DNA of 64,000 nucleotides from Qipengyuania mesophila (GTDB lineage: Bacteria; Pseudomonadota; Alphaproteobacteria; Sphingomonadales; Sphingomonadaceae), in the NCBI RefSeq assembly GCF_019711655.1, contig NZ_JAIGNU010000001.1, positions 186,001-250,000 on the forward strand. Direction: 5' to 3'. The translations under genes were made by a program, and so were the position numbers. Below are positions 24,346 through 33,104 of this stretch, in pieces. The notes beneath the pieces were generated by a model, which saw only the letters and a list, made by a program, of their open reading frames with translations, had not been told where the DNA came from and made no database searches. Position 1 is the first letter of the stretch. Every line of letters begins with the position of its first letter.

Positions 24346-25089
24346 TCAAACGCAACTGTCGAACGTGGCTGAATCGACAGTCGTCATATTGTAGCTGCGC
24401 CAGTAGGGCATCAGCAACTTCAGGCGACCGATCCCGGCGTCGCCATTCGTCCGATAGTTGTCCCAACGAGCCGAATTATCGGACCAATAATCGGCGGCAG
24501 CGTTCATAACGAAGCGTGCACCGGCCCGATAGTCGGCGGGATTCATTCGGGCCTCGAATGATACAACTATCCCGTCAACATCGTCTGGTTCGATGGTCAA
24601 ACGAGCACCCTTTGGCCAGAAATGCATCACGTGATTGCGATCTGCGGATATGCTAAAATATCGCGTATTCTGGCGAACATCGAGATCGGCCTCGCGAAGA
24701 TTCTTACCCACTTCCTTCGAGAAAAGTCCACCGGCGATCTTGCCGTCATAGGACACCTCATCCCAGTTTCCCGTCCGACGAGACCGAACGGAGAGCCGAA
24801 TACTGCGAATATCAATTCGGGCTTGATCCAGGCGATTCTGCGGCAATTCCATCGCGACCGACCATGGTAGGATGGACCGGAACCGCCCCGGGGTGTTCCC
24901 TAGTCCTACTCTACCCTTGAACATCCATTCAATCTTGTACTGCCCGTCGTTACCGTCAGATGGGATTGCCTCTGAGGGCAGCCGCATGTCGTCTAGCGCT
25001 TGGCAAACATTCGCTGGGGCGGCCGGATACGCCGCGCTCGCGAGCGACAGGAAGATCAGAGAAAGAGCGTATTTTGTTGCCATACCCAT
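24346..25089 (-). CDS. Hypothetical exported protein in EPS locus
   Basis: A 247-residue protein of unknown function. ATG 25089 (or 25083) is preferred to the upstream frame because it opens directly into a signal peptide (TKYALSLIFLSLASAAYPAA). The mature part looks beta-rich, with a tryptophan-rich tail (GIGRLKLLMPYWRSYNMTT) and single cysteines near the N-terminus and at the penultimate position that could pair. It may be a periplasmic carbohydrate-binding or lyase-like accessory factor, judged only from its place next to the polymerase and sulfotransferase. The 185 bases between it and the polymerase gene contain nothing recognisable. Confidence 0.55.
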   Translation of the reverse strand: MGMATKYALSLIFLSLASAAYPAAPANVCQALDDMRLPSEAIPSDGNDGQYKIEWMFKGRVGLGNTPGRFRSILPWSVAMELPQNRLDQARIDIRSIRLSVRSRRTGNWDEVSYDGKIAGGLFSKEVGKNLREADLDVRQNTRYFSISADRNHVMHFWPKGARLTIEPDDVDGIVVSFEARMNPADYRAGARFVMNAAADYWSDNSARWDNYRTNGDAGIGRLKLLMPYWRSYNMTTVDSATFDSCV

Positions 25090-25100
25090 TGATTGACATT

Positions 25101-25137
25101 CGTCAGCTGAACCTTGGTTGAAATGAATCAGCTGACG
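25101..25137. repeat. Perfect 10-bp inverted repeat
   Basis: CGTCAGCTGA (25101-25110) is repeated inverted as TCAGCTGACG (25128-25137), with a 17-base loop. Each arm contains the palindrome CAGCTG. It lies 12 bases upstream of the start of the exported-protein gene and 155 bases upstream of the sulfotransferase gene, in the divergent promoter region. No T-tract follows on either strand, so it is more likely an operator or an mRNA hairpin than a terminator. Confidence 0.6.
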
Positions 25138-25291
25138 CCATTCATGCCATCCACTGAAGACATCTGTGCGATGCAAAAACGCGATTGCCGCATGCCCTGG
25201 AAACAGTTAGCCGCAATCTGCGATGTGAATTGTCATTGACGTCCATGCCTGCTGCGCTCTGCCCAAGAAACCGAAAAAGCTCAAGACACAC

Positions 25292-26320
25292 ATGATCGCC
25301 CAACTTGACCGAGAAATGATTGATGCGAGACCGTCGACCGCGTGGTCGCGGATCGTGCCCTACCTGTTGTTCGAAGGGCGACCGCTGACGACCAAGGGTC
25401 AGTGGATCAATCCGCTTGTGTTCGCCAATTACAAACTCGCCAACCGCCTGCCGCTTGGCAAGCTGGAGAACCCTGTCTTCATAATCGGCACCGGGCGCAG
25501 CGGAACGACGGTGCTCGGCAAGCTGTTCTCCGTTCACAAAGACGCCGTCTTCCTGAACGAGCCGAAGGCCTTGTGGCACCACGCCCATGGCGCAGAGGAC
25601 ATCATCGGCAGCTATGGTGCCCACGCCGGTCGCGTGAGGATCGATGCGAGCGAGGCCACGCCCGCACAGCAGCGCAAGATCGGCAAGGTCTACCGCTGGG
25701 TCTCGCGGATGACCGGGCGCAGTCGCGTGGTCGACAAATATCCCGAACTCGTATTTCGCATCCCCTATGTGACTCAATTGTTCCCGAAGGCGCGCTTCGT
25801 CGCGATCGTGCGCGACGGTGTCGACACCGTGGCGTCGGTCGAATTCTGGTCGCAGCGCAAGAGCGAGACCGTGGGTGAGGATCGCCACGACTGGTGGGGC
25901 CTCAACGATCGTAAATGGCAGTGCCTGGTGCGCGACATCGTACCCGAACACGCCGACCTCGCACCGCATAGCGAGCGTCTCGCCGCGACTAACAACCATC
26001 TGGACCGAGCCGCTGTCGAATGGATCGTGTCGATGCGCGAGGCGCGAGCGGCGGCCCGCGACTTCCCGGAGCATGTGCACATGCTCGGCTACGAAGACCT
26101 GTGCTCCGATTCAGATGCGGAAATTGCCGCGATGCTGCGGCACTGCGACATGGACGACGACCCCACGATGCGCGACTACGCACGCTCGATCCTGTCCCGG
26201 GTCAAGCCCAAGACCCTGCTCTTGGACGAGTTCCTCGTTCCGATCTTCGCCGCGACGCTCGAGGCCATGAGCTATGAGTCGTCGATCGACAGGGTATCCG
26301 CGAGACCCGTCAGGTCGTGA
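25292..26320 (+). CDS. Sulfotransferase family protein
   Basis: A 342-residue cytoplasmic enzyme predicted to transfer sulfate from PAPS to a carbohydrate. The 5'-phosphosulfate-binding loop IIGTGRSGTT is at about residues 64-73, and the second PAPS segment FVAIVRDGVDTVAS is near 165-180. The EPS location suggests the acceptor is a polysaccharide repeat unit or its lipid carrier, giving a sulfated polymer; this is inference. Its stop overlaps the GTG start of the flippase gene, so the two are coupled. The gene is back at the high GC content of the chromosome. Confidence 0.75.
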   Translation: MIAQLDREMIDARPSTAWSRIVPYLLFEGRPLTTKGQWINPLVFANYKLANRLPLGKLENPVFIIGTGRSGTTVLGKLFSVHKDAVFLNEPKALWHHAHGAEDIIGSYGAHAGRVRIDASEATPAQQRKIGKVYRWVSRMTGRSRVVDKYPELVFRIPYVTQLFPKARFVAIVRDGVDTVASVEFWSQRKSETVGEDRHDWWGLNDRKWQCLVRDIVPEHADLAPHSERLAATNNHLDRAAVEWIVSMREARAAARDFPEHVHMLGYEDLCSDSDAEIAAMLRHCDMDDDPTMRDYARSILSRVKPKTLLLDEFLVPIFAATLEAMSYESSIDRVSARPVRS

Positions 26321-27672
26321 GCGTCGCAGGCTCTGGTCTGCGGGCTCGGCTCGCAGCGATACTGCCTGCCCGGCTTGCGGGTCCGGCGGTTTTCGCGCTG
26401 GTCCTGCGTTTCGCCTGGGCAGCGCTGAGCTATGCAGGGGTCGTGCTGCTCGCCCGCTGGTTCGGTGAAGAGCAGTATGGCTACTTTTCCTTTGCGCTGT
26501 CGCTGGCGACATTCCTGGGCATGGCGACAGCGTTGGGATCGATGACTACCGCGATTCGGTATCTCGGCACCTACAAGGCCGGCAATGCCTGGAAGAAGAT
26601 GGCAGGCCTGCGCCTCTTCGGTCAGCGGGCGGTCCTCACCGTTTCGCTCGTTGTGGCGGCGCTAGGGATTATCGCCAGCCCGTTTCTTGGGAACGCGGTC
26701 GAGGTGCCACCTCTGGCCATCGTCTTCGCGTTCCTCCTCGTGCCCCTGTTCGCGCTCACCGACTTGCACGCCGGGATCGGGCGGTCGTTCGGCGCCATCT
26801 TTGCCGCGCTGGGCCCGCGCGACGTGCTGTGGCGGGGCGCGTTGATCGTTATCGGCGCAGCCCTGGCCTTCGTCCCTGCGCTGGCGCGCACGCCTCACCC
26901 CATAACGGTGTTGCTGGGTGTCGCCGTGGCTGTGCTGGCTCTGCTCATCCTGTGGCAGGCACGCGCCGTAGCTCACCGTATGCCGCCCGAAGTGATGCAG
27001 GAATCGGCCCCCGAATTCGACATCCCGCAGTGGCGCAGGACGGCGCTGCCCATCTGGCTGTCGTCGATCGCTACCGTAGCCAGTCGCAGTATCGATGTGC
27101 TGATCGTCACCGTCCTGTTCAACCCGGTCCAGGCCGGCTTCTACTTCGCCGCATCGCGATCGGCCGCGTTGGCGAGCTTCGTCGAACAGAGCCTCAATGT
27201 CGTGGTCTCGCCGCAGATCGCCGACGACTTTCACGCAGGTCAGACGGAAAGGCTCAGGCGCGTGGTCGGGGTTGCGGCCCTGCTCAGCTTCGTTAGCAGT
27301 CTCGCAATGTCGCTCGGTTTCGTGCTGTTTGGAGGCGACCTCCTCGACCTGTTGGGGCCGGGCTTCCGCACAGGGCGAGATGCTTTGGTGATTCTCGCGG
27401 TCGGGCAGACGATCGCATCCGCCTCAGGGCCCGCAGGCTTGCTGCTCGAGTTGAGCGGCAACGAATGGTGGAGCACCACGATCCTGATCGGCGCTTCCGT
27501 GGTCGGCCTCTCGATAGCGACCGCTGGCGGGTATTTTTTCGGCCTTGAGGGAGTTGCCGTCGGCGTAGCCTTGTCAATTATCAGCGCCAATTGGGGGCGG
27601 ACCATCGCCGCGCGCGGCAGGACGGCCATCGACACCAGCGTGTTTTCGCTAGCCTTCCCGCGCGGAAATTGA
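26317..27672 (+). CDS. Wzx-type oligosaccharide flippase
   Basis: A 451-residue membrane protein of the polysaccharide transporter (MATE/MOP) superfamily, with about 12 hydrophobic segments and the typical opening VLRFAWAALSYAGVVLLARW followed by FGEEQYGYFSFALS. It would flip undecaprenyl-linked repeat units to the periplasm for polymerisation. It starts at GTG 26317, overlapping the sulfotransferase stop (GTGA). The two plus-strand genes face the main minus-strand EPS operon, and the 3' end overlaps the epimerase gene by 24 bases. Confidence 0.85.
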   Translation: MSVAGSGLRARLAAILPARLAGPAVFALVLRFAWAALSYAGVVLLARWFGEEQYGYFSFALSLATFLGMATALGSMTTAIRYLGTYKAGNAWKKMAGLRLFGQRAVLTVSLVVAALGIIASPFLGNAVEVPPLAIVFAFLLVPLFALTDLHAGIGRSFGAIFAALGPRDVLWRGALIVIGAALAFVPALARTPHPITVLLGVAVAVLALLILWQARAVAHRMPPEVMQESAPEFDIPQWRRTALPIWLSSIATVASRSIDVLIVTVLFNPVQAGFYFAASRSAALASFVEQSLNVVVSPQIADDFHAGQTERLRRVVGVAALLSFVSSLAMSLGFVLFGGDLLDLLGPGFRTGRDALVILAVGQTIASASGPAGLLLELSGNEWWSTTILIGASVVGLSIATAGGYFFGLEGVAVGVALSIISANWGRTIAARGRTAIDTSVFSLAFPRGN

Positions 27673-28566
27673 TCCCCAGCACTGGCGAACACCGTCACGC
27701 AGGGCAATTTCCGGCGCCCATCCAAGATCCTTGCGCGCGCGCGTGATATCGAGCACCACCGACGCCGGGTCGACCGAGCGCGCGGGCATGTGCCGCCGCG
27801 CCAGCGGCTTGCCCGTTATCTCCTCGACCACCGCAATCAGATCGTTCAAAGAGGTCCCCGAACCGCTCCCGCAGTTGTAGGTTCCACTGGCGCGCCGTCC
27901 GACGATCGCAAGAAGCATTGCGCAAAGATCGTCAACATGAACAAAATCACGAACGATGCTCCCGTCTCCGTAGATCGTCGCTTCTCGTCCATCGCGCGCA
28001 AGACTGAGGAAGGTGTTGACCGCACCCAGCTGGCCAATCGATGTCTGACCCGGTCCATAGGGATTCGACGGCCGCACGATCGCCGGCTGCAGTCCGTAGG
28101 CTTCGCGATACATGCGCAGGTACATTTCCGCCGCAACCTTGACGATGCCATACGAACTGACGGGTCGTTTTGGGTGATCCTCGTTGATCGGCGAATAGTC
28201 CGGCGGGCCGTATAACGCACCGCCGGTGGAGAGATACAGGAGCCGATCCGCGCCCTGCCCGCGCATGGCCTCGAGAAAACGCACGAAAAGTGCCAGATTC
28301 TCGCGAACATCGCGCTCCGGGTCGGCATTCGAGCTCGCCGGAACGACGGTCGATGCGAGATGGCAGACCCAATCGTATTCGGCCAGTATCCTGGGAACCT
28401 CACAGAGCGTCTCGATGCCCCCTTCGACCCAATCGCACGTCCCCAAGTTGTCATCATCCGGTCTTGCACTTCGCGAAGCAATGCCAACCTCATAGCCGCG
28501 AGCCCTTGCGGCGCGAACGAAATGTCGCCCGATAAAGCCGGTCCCACCGATTATGAGAAGTCGCAT
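27649..28566 (-). CDS. NAD-dependent sugar epimerase/dehydratase
   Basis: A 305-residue extended short-chain dehydrogenase acting on a nucleotide sugar. The NAD-binding motif GGTGFIGRHF is at residues 7-16, the catalytic serine/tyrosine region is LYLSTGGALYG and SSYGIVK (YxxxK), and the substrate-binding RPSNPYGPGQ follows. It is probably an epimerase of the GalE/WbiI kind, but the sugar cannot be named. It is the last gene of the EPS operon and overlaps the preceding glycosyltransferase gene by 16 bases. Confidence 0.85.
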   Translation of the reverse strand: MRLLIIGGTGFIGRHFVRAARARGYEVGIASRSARPDDDNLGTCDWVEGGIETLCEVPRILAEYDWVCHLASTVVPASSNADPERDVRENLALFVRFLEAMRGQGADRLLYLSTGGALYGPPDYSPINEDHPKRPVSSYGIVKVAAEMYLRMYREAYGLQPAIVRPSNPYGPGQTSIGQLGAVNTFLSLARDGREATIYGDGSIVRDFVHVDDLCAMLLAIVGRRASGTYNCGSGSGTSLNDLIAVVEEITGKPLARRHMPARSVDPASVVLDITRARKDLGWAPEIALRDGVRQCWGSISAREG

Positions 28567-29774
28567 CCCGCCGCCTCGTACGCTCGCCGTAAATCAGTGT
28601 AAAAATTTTCGTCGTTGAACAAGTCATCCGAATACGCCTTTGCACGGCGCCCCATCTGCCGAGCCTTGTCTTCATCCACGGCCAACTCGCGGATACATGC
28701 CGCGATGGCCTCGGGCTGATCGGGATCAAAAATCAGGCCTCTTTTGCCATGCGAGACGAGTTCGGTAATCCCCCCGCGATCAGCACCGATGACCGGTCGA
28801 CCGAGCGCAAAGCTCTGGTTGATCACGTATGGGAAGTTCTCGTGCCAGATCGACGGAACGACCACAAAGCGCGCCTTGCTCAGAATGCTGTCTAGCTCGG
28901 GCGACCACATCGGCCCGAGAAACTCGATGTTGCCGTGACCGGCGCTGGCAATCGCCTTGAGCCGGTCCATGTCGGGGCCATCGCCGACGATCTTGATCCG
29001 GAAATCGGGGACCAGACGTGCCGCTTCCACCAGCCGATCGACGCCCTTCTCATCGATCAGGCGGCCGAAATAAAGCCCAAAGGGCTCGTAGGTCTCGCCC
29101 GCCTCGAAACTGCGGGAGTCGAAGGGATTGAGCAGTTTGGACCAACTGAAGGAGCGATCTTCCCAGAATTCGCCCGTCATCTCCGCAAGGAAATCGCTCG
29201 AAAACGTAAAGTGATCGAACTGGCCATAGACGTCCAGCTTGCGATGGAGATAGGCTTCCAGCGCACTCGCCACCGAAAGTACGCGGTTATCCTTGCAGCA
29301 GCGGTTGCGGATCGCCGCCGCGAAATTGTAGCCCTTGCAGTCGTAACAGATGCGCCCGTGGTGGAAGAGTTTGTAGTTCGGGCAGATGTGCTTGTAATCA
29401 TTGAAGGTCCCGACGACCGGAATGCCGAGTTCCTTCGCCGCGAACACGATCGAGGGCGACAGGTGCACGTTGATCGCGAAGACGTGCAGCAGATCCGCGT
29501 CGAAGTCCTTCAACGCCTTCTTCACCGCACTCTTCTTTCTCCCGTCCCAGATTGCCGAGGGAAGCGCGCGTACCTTTGAGAGCGCCCCGCCCGTATCGTA
29601 TGCGGGAGCGTCCAAGAGCAGGAGATTGTCCGCCCCGCCCCTGTCAGCATCCTCGCCAGTCGCGATCATCAGCGTCTCGTGCCCATTCGCGCGCAGTACA
29701 CGTTCGGTCTCGCGGTAGAAGACTTCCGCACCACCGGTCAGGCGGTAAAACTTATGGGCAAGCGCGATCCGCAC
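28551..29774 (-). CDS. Family 4 glycosyltransferase
   Basis: A 407-residue GT-B glycosyltransferase with an N-terminal acceptor domain (HKFYRLTGGAEVFYRET) and a C-terminal GT4 domain (YFGRLIDEKGVDRLVEAA near residue 230; VPSIWHENFPYVINQSFALG near 315-335). A cysteine cluster near 150-175 (CPNYK, CYDCKGY, NRCCKDN) recalls a zinc-binding insertion seen in a subset of EPS glycosyltransferases. Start is GTG 29774 with GAGGAAG just upstream. It probably adds the second or third sugar of the repeat unit. Confidence 0.85.
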   Translation of the reverse strand: MRIALAHKFYRLTGGAEVFYRETERVLRANGHETLMIATGEDADRGGADNLLLLDAPAYDTGGALSKVRALPSAIWDGRKKSAVKKALKDFDADLLHVFAINVHLSPSIVFAAKELGIPVVGTFNDYKHICPNYKLFHHGRICYDCKGYNFAAAIRNRCCKDNRVLSVASALEAYLHRKLDVYGQFDHFTFSSDFLAEMTGEFWEDRSFSWSKLLNPFDSRSFEAGETYEPFGLYFGRLIDEKGVDRLVEAARLVPDFRIKIVGDGPDMDRLKAIASAGHGNIEFLGPMWSPELDSILSKARFVVVPSIWHENFPYVINQSFALGRPVIGADRGGITELVSHGKRGLIFDPDQPEAIAACIRELAVDEDKARQMGRRAKAYSDDLFNDENFYTDLRRAYEAAGCDFS

Positions 29775-29785
29775 GGGTTACTTCC

Positions 29786-30658
29786 TCACGCAATCAGGCG
29801 GCGCAGATACTGCCCGTAATCGCTCTTGCCGTAAGTTTCGGTGACCTTGGCGAGGCCATCGGCGTCGATGAACCTCATCTCGAAGGCGATCTCTTCCGGA
29901 CTGGCGACCTTCAGGCCCTGCCGGCGCTCGAGAGTACCGATGAATTCCGAGGCTTCCATCAGGCTGTCGGGCGTTCCCGTATCGAGCCAAGCAAAGCCAC
30001 GGCCCATCAGTTCGACGTTGAGTTCGCCGCGCTCGAGATAAATGCGATTGAGGTCGGTGATTTCGAGTTCGCCACGCGCCGATGGCTGGAGGTTGGCAGC
30101 AAAATCGACGACCTGCCGATCATAGAAATACAGTCCCGTGACCGCATAATTGGACTTGGGCTTGGCCGGCTTCTCCTCGATCGAAAGCGCGCGCATCTCA
30201 CCGTCAAACTCGACCACTCCGTAACGTTCCGGATCGTGAACCTGATAGGCGAAGACGGTCGCTCCATCCTCGCGTGCATCGGCCGACTTCAAGAGGTCGA
30301 CGAGCCCATGGCCGTAATAGATGTTGTCGCCCAAGATCAGGCAGGAGGGGTTGTCGCCAACGAAGTCGGCGCCGATGGTGAAGGCCTGCGCCAGGCCGCC
30401 AGGATTTGGCTGGGCGGCGTATTCGATTGTGATCCCCCACTGCGACCCGTCACCGAGCAGGCGCTTGAACTGTTCGGAATCATGCGGCGTGGTGATAATC
30501 AACACTTCGCGAATGCCCGAGAGCATCAGCACGCTCAGCGGATAGAAAATCATCGGCTTGTCGTAAACAGGGACGAGCTGTTTCGAGATAGCCATCGTAA
30601 TCGGGTAGAGCCGGGTGCCCGAGCCACCGGCGAGGATGATACCCTTGCGCTGAGTCAT
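29786..30658 (-). CDS. rfbA: Glucose-1-phosphate thymidylyltransferase
   Basis: A 290-residue enzyme making dTDP-glucose from glucose-1-phosphate and dTTP, the first step to dTDP-L-rhamnose. It has the signature [21 protein letters not shown] at the N-terminus, [29 protein letters not shown] and [12 protein letters not shown]. The frame is open to 30703, but ATG 30658 with GGAGAAATC upstream is the family start and overlaps the rfbD stop by four bases. Confidence 0.95.
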   Translation of the reverse strand: MTQRKGIILAGGSGTRLYPITMAISKQLVPVYDKPMIFYPLSVLMLSGIREVLIITTPHDSEQFKRLLGDGSQWGITIEYAAQPNPGGLAQAFTIGADFVGDNPSCLILGDNIYYGHGLVDLLKSADAREDGATVFAYQVHDPERYGVVEFDGEMRALSIEEKPAKPKSNYAVTGLYFYDRQVVDFAANLQPSARGELEITDLNRIYLERGELNVELMGRGFAWLDTGTPDSLMEASEFIGTLERRQGLKVASPEEIAFEMRFIDADGLAKVTETYGKSDYGQYLRRLIA

Positions 30659-31500
30659 GATTTCTCCATCAAATCGAGTGTTTCTTTCAGCGATATACGC
30701 CAATCAGGCCGTGCGATCCCAAGGGCGGCAGTGTCCGAGCAATCGAGGCGGCTGTTTGCGGGCCGCGTTGCAGGTGTGGGGAATTCGTCTGTCGCGACAT
30801 CGTGCACACGCACGTCCATGTTGGAAAGCCTGAAGATCTCTCGCGCGAAATCGGCCCAGCTCACGTCGGGCTCGCCGGCGAAATGATAGGTTCCGCTGCA
30901 ATCGCGATTGTCCGCCAGCTTTCCAGCCATGGCGAGGCAGGCCTCTGCGATGGCCTTCGCCGGGGTCGGGCCGCCGACCTGGTCCGCGACCACGCGCAAC
31001 TCTTCGCGCTCCCCGCCCAGGCGCACCATCGTTCGGACGAAATTGGAACCATGGGGTGAGAAGACCCAGCTGGTCCTCAGGATGGCATGGATGGCCCCCG
31101 CCTCGCGAATCCTTCGCTCACCGAGTTCCTTCGTCCGGCCGTAGCTGTTGACGGGAGCCACCGGATCGGACGGCTTGCGCCGATCATCGCCCGTGCCATC
31201 GAAGACGTAGTCGGTCGAGATATGCACCAGCGGGATCGACAGGCGAGCGCATGCCTCGGCCATCGCTCCCGGAGCCTCCCCGTTGATGATTGTGGCGAGC
31301 TCGATCTCCTCCTCCGCGCGATCGACGGCGGTGTAGGCGGCAGCATTGATCACCACCTTGGGGCGATGGTCCGTGATCACTCTCGCGCAGGCCGCAGGGT
31401 CGGACAGGTCGGCGTCCGCGCGCCCCAAGAACTGCGCCTCGGGCGCCAGTTCCTGAAGCGCGCGCGCGATCTGGCCGGTTTGCCCGAATACGAGGATCAT
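30655..31500 (-). CDS. rfbD: dTDP-4-dehydrorhamnose reductase
   Basis: A 281-residue NAD(P)-dependent short-chain reductase performing the last step of dTDP-L-rhamnose synthesis. It begins [15 protein letters not shown] (GxxGxxG), contains [14 protein letters not shown], the STDYVFDG motif and the YGRTK catalytic YxxxK. The ATG at 31500 overlaps the rfbB stop by four bases, and its own stop overlaps the rfbA start the same way, so the three genes are translationally coupled. Confidence 0.94.
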   Translation of the reverse strand: MILVFGQTGQIARALQELAPEAQFLGRADADLSDPAACARVITDHRPKVVINAAAYTAVDRAEEEIELATIINGEAPGAMAEACARLSIPLVHISTDYVFDGTGDDRRKPSDPVAPVNSYGRTKELGERRIREAGAIHAILRTSWVFSPHGSNFVRTMVRLGGEREELRVVADQVGGPTPAKAIAEACLAMAGKLADNRDCSGTYHFAGEPDVSWADFAREIFRLSNMDVRVHDVATDEFPTPATRPANSRLDCSDTAALGIARPDWRISLKETLDLMEKS

Positions 31501-32540
31501 GCCTTGGTGCCGAGTCTCTCGCCGACCCCTTTGCGGTCTTGCAGCGCACGCCACCAGGTTTCGTTGTCGAGATACCACTGGACGGTCTTCTCGAGCCCTT
31601 CTTCGACGGTAACCGAAGGGCGCCAACCCAGCTCTTCGCGAATGCGGGTCGGATCGATTGCATAGCGCTGATCGTGCCCCGGCCGGTCGGCGACGAAGGT
31701 GATCTGGTCCTTGTACGAACCTTCGGCTTTGGGACGCTTCTCATCGAGGATCGCCAGCAGCGTCTCCACCAGCTGGAGGTTGGTCCGCTCGTTCTCGCCT
31801 CCGATGTTATAGCTATGGCCGAGTTTACCCTTTTCGAGAACCAAGAGCAGCGCGTCGGCGTGGTCTTCGACGTAGAGCCAGTCGCGAATGTTGTCGCCCT
31901 TGCCGTAGATCGGAATATCCTTGCCCGCGAGCGCATTGAGGATGACCACCGGCACGAGCTTTTCCGGGAAGTGGAACGGTCCGTAATTGTTCGAGCAATT
32001 GGTCAGCACGACGGGCAGGCCGAAGGTCTCGTGCCAGGCGTTCACCAAATGATCGGACGCGGCCTTGCTCGCCGAATAGGGCGAACGGGGATCATATGGC
32101 GTTTCCTCGGTGAACATGCCCTCGGCGCCCAGCGATCCGTAGACCTCGTCGGTCGAGATGTGGTGAAAACGGAAGGTTTCGGGCTTGCCCGCCTTGGTCC
32201 AGTACGATCTCGCCGCTTCCAGCATGTTGAACGTGCCGGTGATGTTGGTTTCGATGAAGTCCGAGGGACCATCGATCGAACGGTCGACATGGCTTTCTGC
32301 TGCGAGATGCATGACTGCATCGGGCTTGTGGCGTTCGAAAACCGGGTCGAGCGCCGCGCGGTCGCGGATATCGACATGCTCGAAGGCGTAGGACTCGCTG
32401 CCGGACACCTCAGCCACATTGTCGAGACAGGCCGCATAGGTCAGCGCGTCGCAATTGACGATCTCGTGCCCCCTGCTCGCGGCAAGTCGGACGACTGCGG
32501 AACCGATAAAGCCGGCACCGCCGGTGACGAGGATTTTCAT
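31497..32540 (-). CDS. rfbB: dTDP-glucose 4,6-dehydratase
   Basis: A 347-residue NAD-dependent dehydratase converting dTDP-glucose to dTDP-4-keto-6-deoxyglucose. Landmarks: [11 protein letters not shown] at the N-terminus, [16 protein letters not shown] near residue 77-92, [12 protein letters not shown] near 127-138, and the catalytic PYSASKA (YxxxK). The length and motif set are diagnostic for RmlB. It lies between rfbC (9 bases upstream) and rfbD (4-base overlap). Confidence 0.96.
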   Translation of the reverse strand: MKILVTGGAGFIGSAVVRLAASRGHEIVNCDALTYAACLDNVAEVSGSESYAFEHVDIRDRAALDPVFERHKPDAVMHLAAESHVDRSIDGPSDFIETNITGTFNMLEAARSYWTKAGKPETFRFHHISTDEVYGSLGAEGMFTEETPYDPRSPYSASKAASDHLVNAWHETFGLPVVLTNCSNNYGPFHFPEKLVPVVILNALAGKDIPIYGKGDNIRDWLYVEDHADALLLVLEKGKLGHSYNIGGENERTNLQLVETLLAILDEKRPKAEGSYKDQITFVADRPGHDQRYAIDPTRIREELGWRPSVTVEEGLEKTVQWYLDNETWWRALQDRKGVGERLGTKA

Positions 32541-32549
32541 GGGTCAGCC

Positions 32550-33104
32550 TTAGTATTCGAATGGGCTCGCAAAGTCGGAAAATGCGACAGCGTTGCGGTC
32601 TTTTTCGGAAATCGCAGGTGTGGTGGTATCAAGCGGCCAGCCGATCCCCGCAGAATCCCAATGGACAGCGCCATCGCATTCCGGCGAATAATAGTCGGTG
32701 CACTTGTAGATGATCTCGCTGTCAGGCTCCAAGGTCATGAAGCCGTGCAGGAAGCCTGCAGGAATCCAGAGCTGTCGGCCATTTGCGAAGCTCAGCTCTT
32801 CGGCGTGCCATTGGCCATAGGTCGGAGATCCGTTGCGAATGTCGACGGCGACATCGAATATGCGTCCGCGTCCGCATCGCACAAGCTTTCCCTGTGCGTG
32901 CGGGGGCGCCTGGTAGTGGAGACCACGGACAGTCCCTTCACTGTGGGACAACGAGTGGTTGTCTTGCACGAATTCGGGCAAATCGAGGCCTGCCTCGGCG
33001 AGCTTTCGCCGGTTCCAGCTCTCGCTGAAGAAGCCGCGTTCATCGATGAATCGCTGGGACGTGATAACCAGCAGATCAGGTATGGGCGTAATCTCGATCA
33101 TCAT
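32550..33104 (-). CDS. rfbC: dTDP-4-dehydrorhamnose 3,5-epimerase
   Basis: A 184-residue cupin-fold epimerase. It has the RmlC features FIDERGFFSESWN, FVQDNHSLS, the catalytic-histidine motif GTVRGLHYQ near residue 58-66, AVDIRNGSPTYG, and the tyrosine-containing YKCTDYYSPECD near 130. Two adjacent ATG codons (33104 and 33101) are possible starts; the first overlaps the stop of the upstream gene (ATGA). Confidence 0.95.
   Translation of the reverse strand: MMIEITPIPDLLVITSQRFIDERGFFSESWNRRKLAEAGLDLPEFVQDNHSLSHSEGTVRGLHYQAPPHAQGKLVRCGRGRIFDVAVDIRNGSPTYGQWHAEELSFANGRQLWIPAGFLHGFMTLEPDSEIIYKCTDYYSPECDGAVHWDSAGIGWPLDTTTPAISEKDRNAVAFSDFASPFEY

Noticed and set aside
25107..25117. 11-base match CTGAACCTTGG shared with the candidate small RNA at 19209-19219 and partly with the tRNA T-arm.
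   Set aside because: Matches of this length are expected by chance many times in 64 kb; no longer identity or attachment-site duplication was found.
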